Part shown: positions 61,549 to 64,000 of the stretch, piece by piece
Layout: each line of letters starts with the position of its first letter
Position numbering within the stretch: the stretch's first letter is position 1
Assembly: GCA_021464245.1 (NCBI GenBank)
Contig: JADCRB010000036.1
Coordinates: 6,611,322-6,675,321, forward strand
From: Carallia brachiata
Lineage: Eukaryota > Streptophyta > Magnoliopsida > Malpighiales > Rhizophoraceae
Direction: 5' to 3'
Length of the DNA: 64,000 bases
Program-made: the position numbers and the translations under genes
Notes under the pieces: model-generated
Told to the model about the DNA's origin: nothing
The model's input: the letters and a program-made list of their open reading frames with translations, nothing else
Database searches by the model: none

Positions 61549-64000
61549 AACTTCTTCTTCTTCCTCTTCTTCTTCTGTGTGGAATTTTTTTCTTTGCTTT
61601 TAGTTTCTTTTTCGTTTACTTTGAAGTTTTGAGTTTTGGGGACACATATAAAGTAAGTTAACGTGTCGTGTACAACTGCGGGCCCCATCCGATTCTTAAT
61701 TCCGAATCTTAAATGGACGCGGAGTACAACTGTATAACCGCTCCCCCCCGAAACGTATAGGCTAAAATACCCTTCCAGCGGGCCACACGACTTTCTCTGT
61801 TTCTGCATTGGTTGGAGGGTATTTTGGGCAATAATATTTTTGAATCTTCCTCCCAGCTTCCATTGGACAGACTGCGACTGCGTTCCGAGACTTGCATACT
61901 TTTCCATTGGGACTGAAACAAACAGTAATAGAACCCAAGGTCAAGAATGGAGGTATTTGTACATTTTTTTAGAGTCTCGTTAATAGAATAAATGCACGTT
62001 GAAAAGATAGAATGGGGTGTTTTATAGGTCCCAGAACATTAAAAAAAAAATTTGTTATTTGTTTTTCAAATTTTAAGTTTTCCGATAAGATGCCAAATAT
62101 GTAATAATAATAATAATAATTTAATATGCAACAAACACAAAATAACGTGTAACGAAAGTGAAATCATTTTTAATAACTCTTTAAAATATATTGTCGTACT
62201 TGTTGCATATTCTATGGTGTTGATTGCACATTATATGATCTTTGTTATATTTTTTACGGAAAACTTTGAAATTTTAAAAGAAAAAAAAAATTGTGGCATG
62301 TCAGACTGAAATACATTATTGGTACCTCTCTCTTCGTCGATTTTCTCTCTCCACGAATGTTTTCTACTTTCTCACAAGAAAGATTCTCTTTCACACAACA
62401 TTCCACCACAAAATGGTTTATAATTTGAAACTTGGAATGCAGCTAGGTATTTGTACTATTTTATGATAGCATTCTAGTAGATAAAAATAAAAAATTTTGG
62501 AAATAAAATTAAATTATATGGTATATAATATAAATTAAATACTAGTTTTATTGTTTTAAGATTTGCATTCTTGCATGTATTTAATTGTTACGTTTAACAA
62601 TACTGTTCCATTCAGTATTTTCTTTTTAGGTCAAAAAAATTTGTATGAGGGAAGACTATCCCAATCTATAATCACTAAGAAGGTTTATTAATAAAATTTA
62701 AATTTTAAACTTTTTAAAAAGAGTATAAAGATCTAATCAGTTAAGTCAACTTTCATTGACCTGGTCCATTCTAACATTATTATTATTATTATTATTATTT
62801 CTTTTGGTCTTTTGTTCCATTCTAATATTTTTATGGTCAAAAATTCTAATATTATTTTTTTTGGTTTACATTCTAATATTATTATAGCATATAGAGACGA
62901 AAAGGAAAGCATGAACTAATTGGGCTTTAATTGCAAGTTCAGGGACTGGAATTTAAGGCCCGAAAATGTCCAAAATTTGCCATTGTAATCTATGGGCCCT
63001 ATGTTTTTGAGACAATCTATGGGCCCCATTTTTGAATTCAAAAAAGGAGGGAGGCAATTGGGGCGATTCGTTTTGTTTGAGCCCGGGGAAAAAAAGACTG
63101 TGCGTTCGAATAACCATGTGAAATAGAATATAATAATTTGACCAACAGAAAAAAAAAAGAATATAATAAGAGGGCCATTACGCCGTGTGGTATGATAATT
63201 TTTTTGGGGAGACTTTGAAATATTATGTCAGACCCAAAGAAAAAGAGACCTTGAAGTGTTACTGATATTTTTTTATTTTTATAACAAAAAAATAATAAAT
63301 TTGAACTGTGCGTTCAACTCAAATTTTGAGCAGGAACCAACATCCCACAATGTCCTTTGGTGTATAAAATTTTTTTTCACGAGCTTATACGTGTTGAGAA
63401 GCTAGAAAGTCCCATCTTTTTCCCTTTCAAAACCCCATTTTCATTATTTGATTGTTTCACATTTTTTTTGACATATTTCTGCTTTCTTAGATGTTTGCCG
63501 TCCTGAAGATCATTGAAATTTTCTTTTATTTCATTTTTCCCATGTCAAGAGAGAATGAGAGATATGTTTATCGGTAGAGCTAGAAAGCAACTTATTGGCT
63601 TGGATGAAAGGGGGACGAAAAAAATGTCAAGAAACAATCCCATTTGCAATGCTTTCCCACCCTTTGACATCTAGTTTTCCATGGATGAGAAGTCTTATAA
63701 AGTTAGAACAACAAATACTTTTTCTTTGTTCTGAACAATATAACAACAAATACTTTTTAAAGTCGATATAAATTTAACATCCCCGATATAAATTATCATA
63801 ATTAATATTGTTTTATTTGATCAGTTTCCATCCTGACTTCCATTTGTTTGCCGCAGACATGAACATGATTGGAGAATTTCGATCACATCAAATTAATGTA
63901 GATTGTCTGCGTCTGTTTCACTCTTCAATTAATATTGGTTTATTATACCACTCTTTCTGTCTTTCAGTGCATTTGTAATAAAAAAATATCAAACTCAATC
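61549..64000. other. TAXIMIN-like promoter side and AT-rich end of window
   Basis: The first few hundred bases are leader and promoter of the minus-strand TAXIMIN-like gene. The rest is AT-rich with AAT/ATT microsatellites (62103-62120, 62777-62800) and no supportable gene to the end of the window. Confidence 0.5.

Noticed and set aside
1..64000. CRISPR arrays, phage or bacterial defence systems
   Set aside because: All gene families, introns and transposons are those of a plant nuclear genome; repeats found are MITEs, SINE/LINE remnants and microsatellites.

Overview
This window is nuclear DNA of a flowering plant. Most genes are split by short GT-AG introns, the intergenic DNA is very AT-rich and full of small transposon remnants, and every recognisable protein belongs to a plant family or has a close plant form (LOB domain, fasciclin-AGP, CC-type glutaredoxin, INDETERMINATE zinc finger, DMP, RLT homeobox-DDT, TAXIMIN). 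Gene style and splice sites look eudicot; I cannot name the species. I see no bacterial, viral or organellar block, CRISPR array, rRNA or tRNA gene.

Layout. 1-3.5 kb: AT-rich intergenic DNA. 3.56-6.56 kb (+): OPA3-like gene, 4 exons. 9.1-9.8 kb (+): LOB-domain transcription factor. 11.9-12.6 kb (+): single-domain fasciclin-like arabinogalactan protein. 15.1-18.0 kb (+): type II prohibitin, 5 exons. 21.2-21.6 kb (+): CC-type glutaredoxin with a TATA box and TGACG motifs upstream. 22.5-25.1 kb (-): CER16-like gene, 4 exons. 25.8-33.5 kb: a gene-poor tract of repeats. 33.7-35.8 kb (+): INDETERMINATE-domain zinc-finger gene. 35.8-43.6 kb: a transposon graveyard with well-delimited elements (non-LTR retroposon, two sister palindromic MITEs, a hAT-type MITE). 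43.7-44.3 kb (+): DMP-family membrane protein. 45.1-45.8 kb: two more inverted-repeat elements. 46.8-58.9 kb (+): RLT homeobox-DDT chromatin gene with 18 coding exons. 60.3-60.45 kb: a tRNA-derived SINE. 60.8-61.5 kb (-): TAXIMIN-type small peptide gene, 2 exons.

The genes do not form an operon or visible pathway; they are independent plant genes. The most notable window-wide signal is that four of ten genes (prohibitin, glutaredoxin, CER16-like, RLT) carry five 1-2 base indels relative to their families, all in short homopolymer or dinucleotide runs, while their splice sites and the rest of the frame are intact. That pattern fits residual consensus errors of a long-read assembly better than gene death, although real alleles are possible. 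The second signal is a set of transposons whose target-site duplications can be read directly, giving a relative order of insertions. I found no convincing undescribed biological system.
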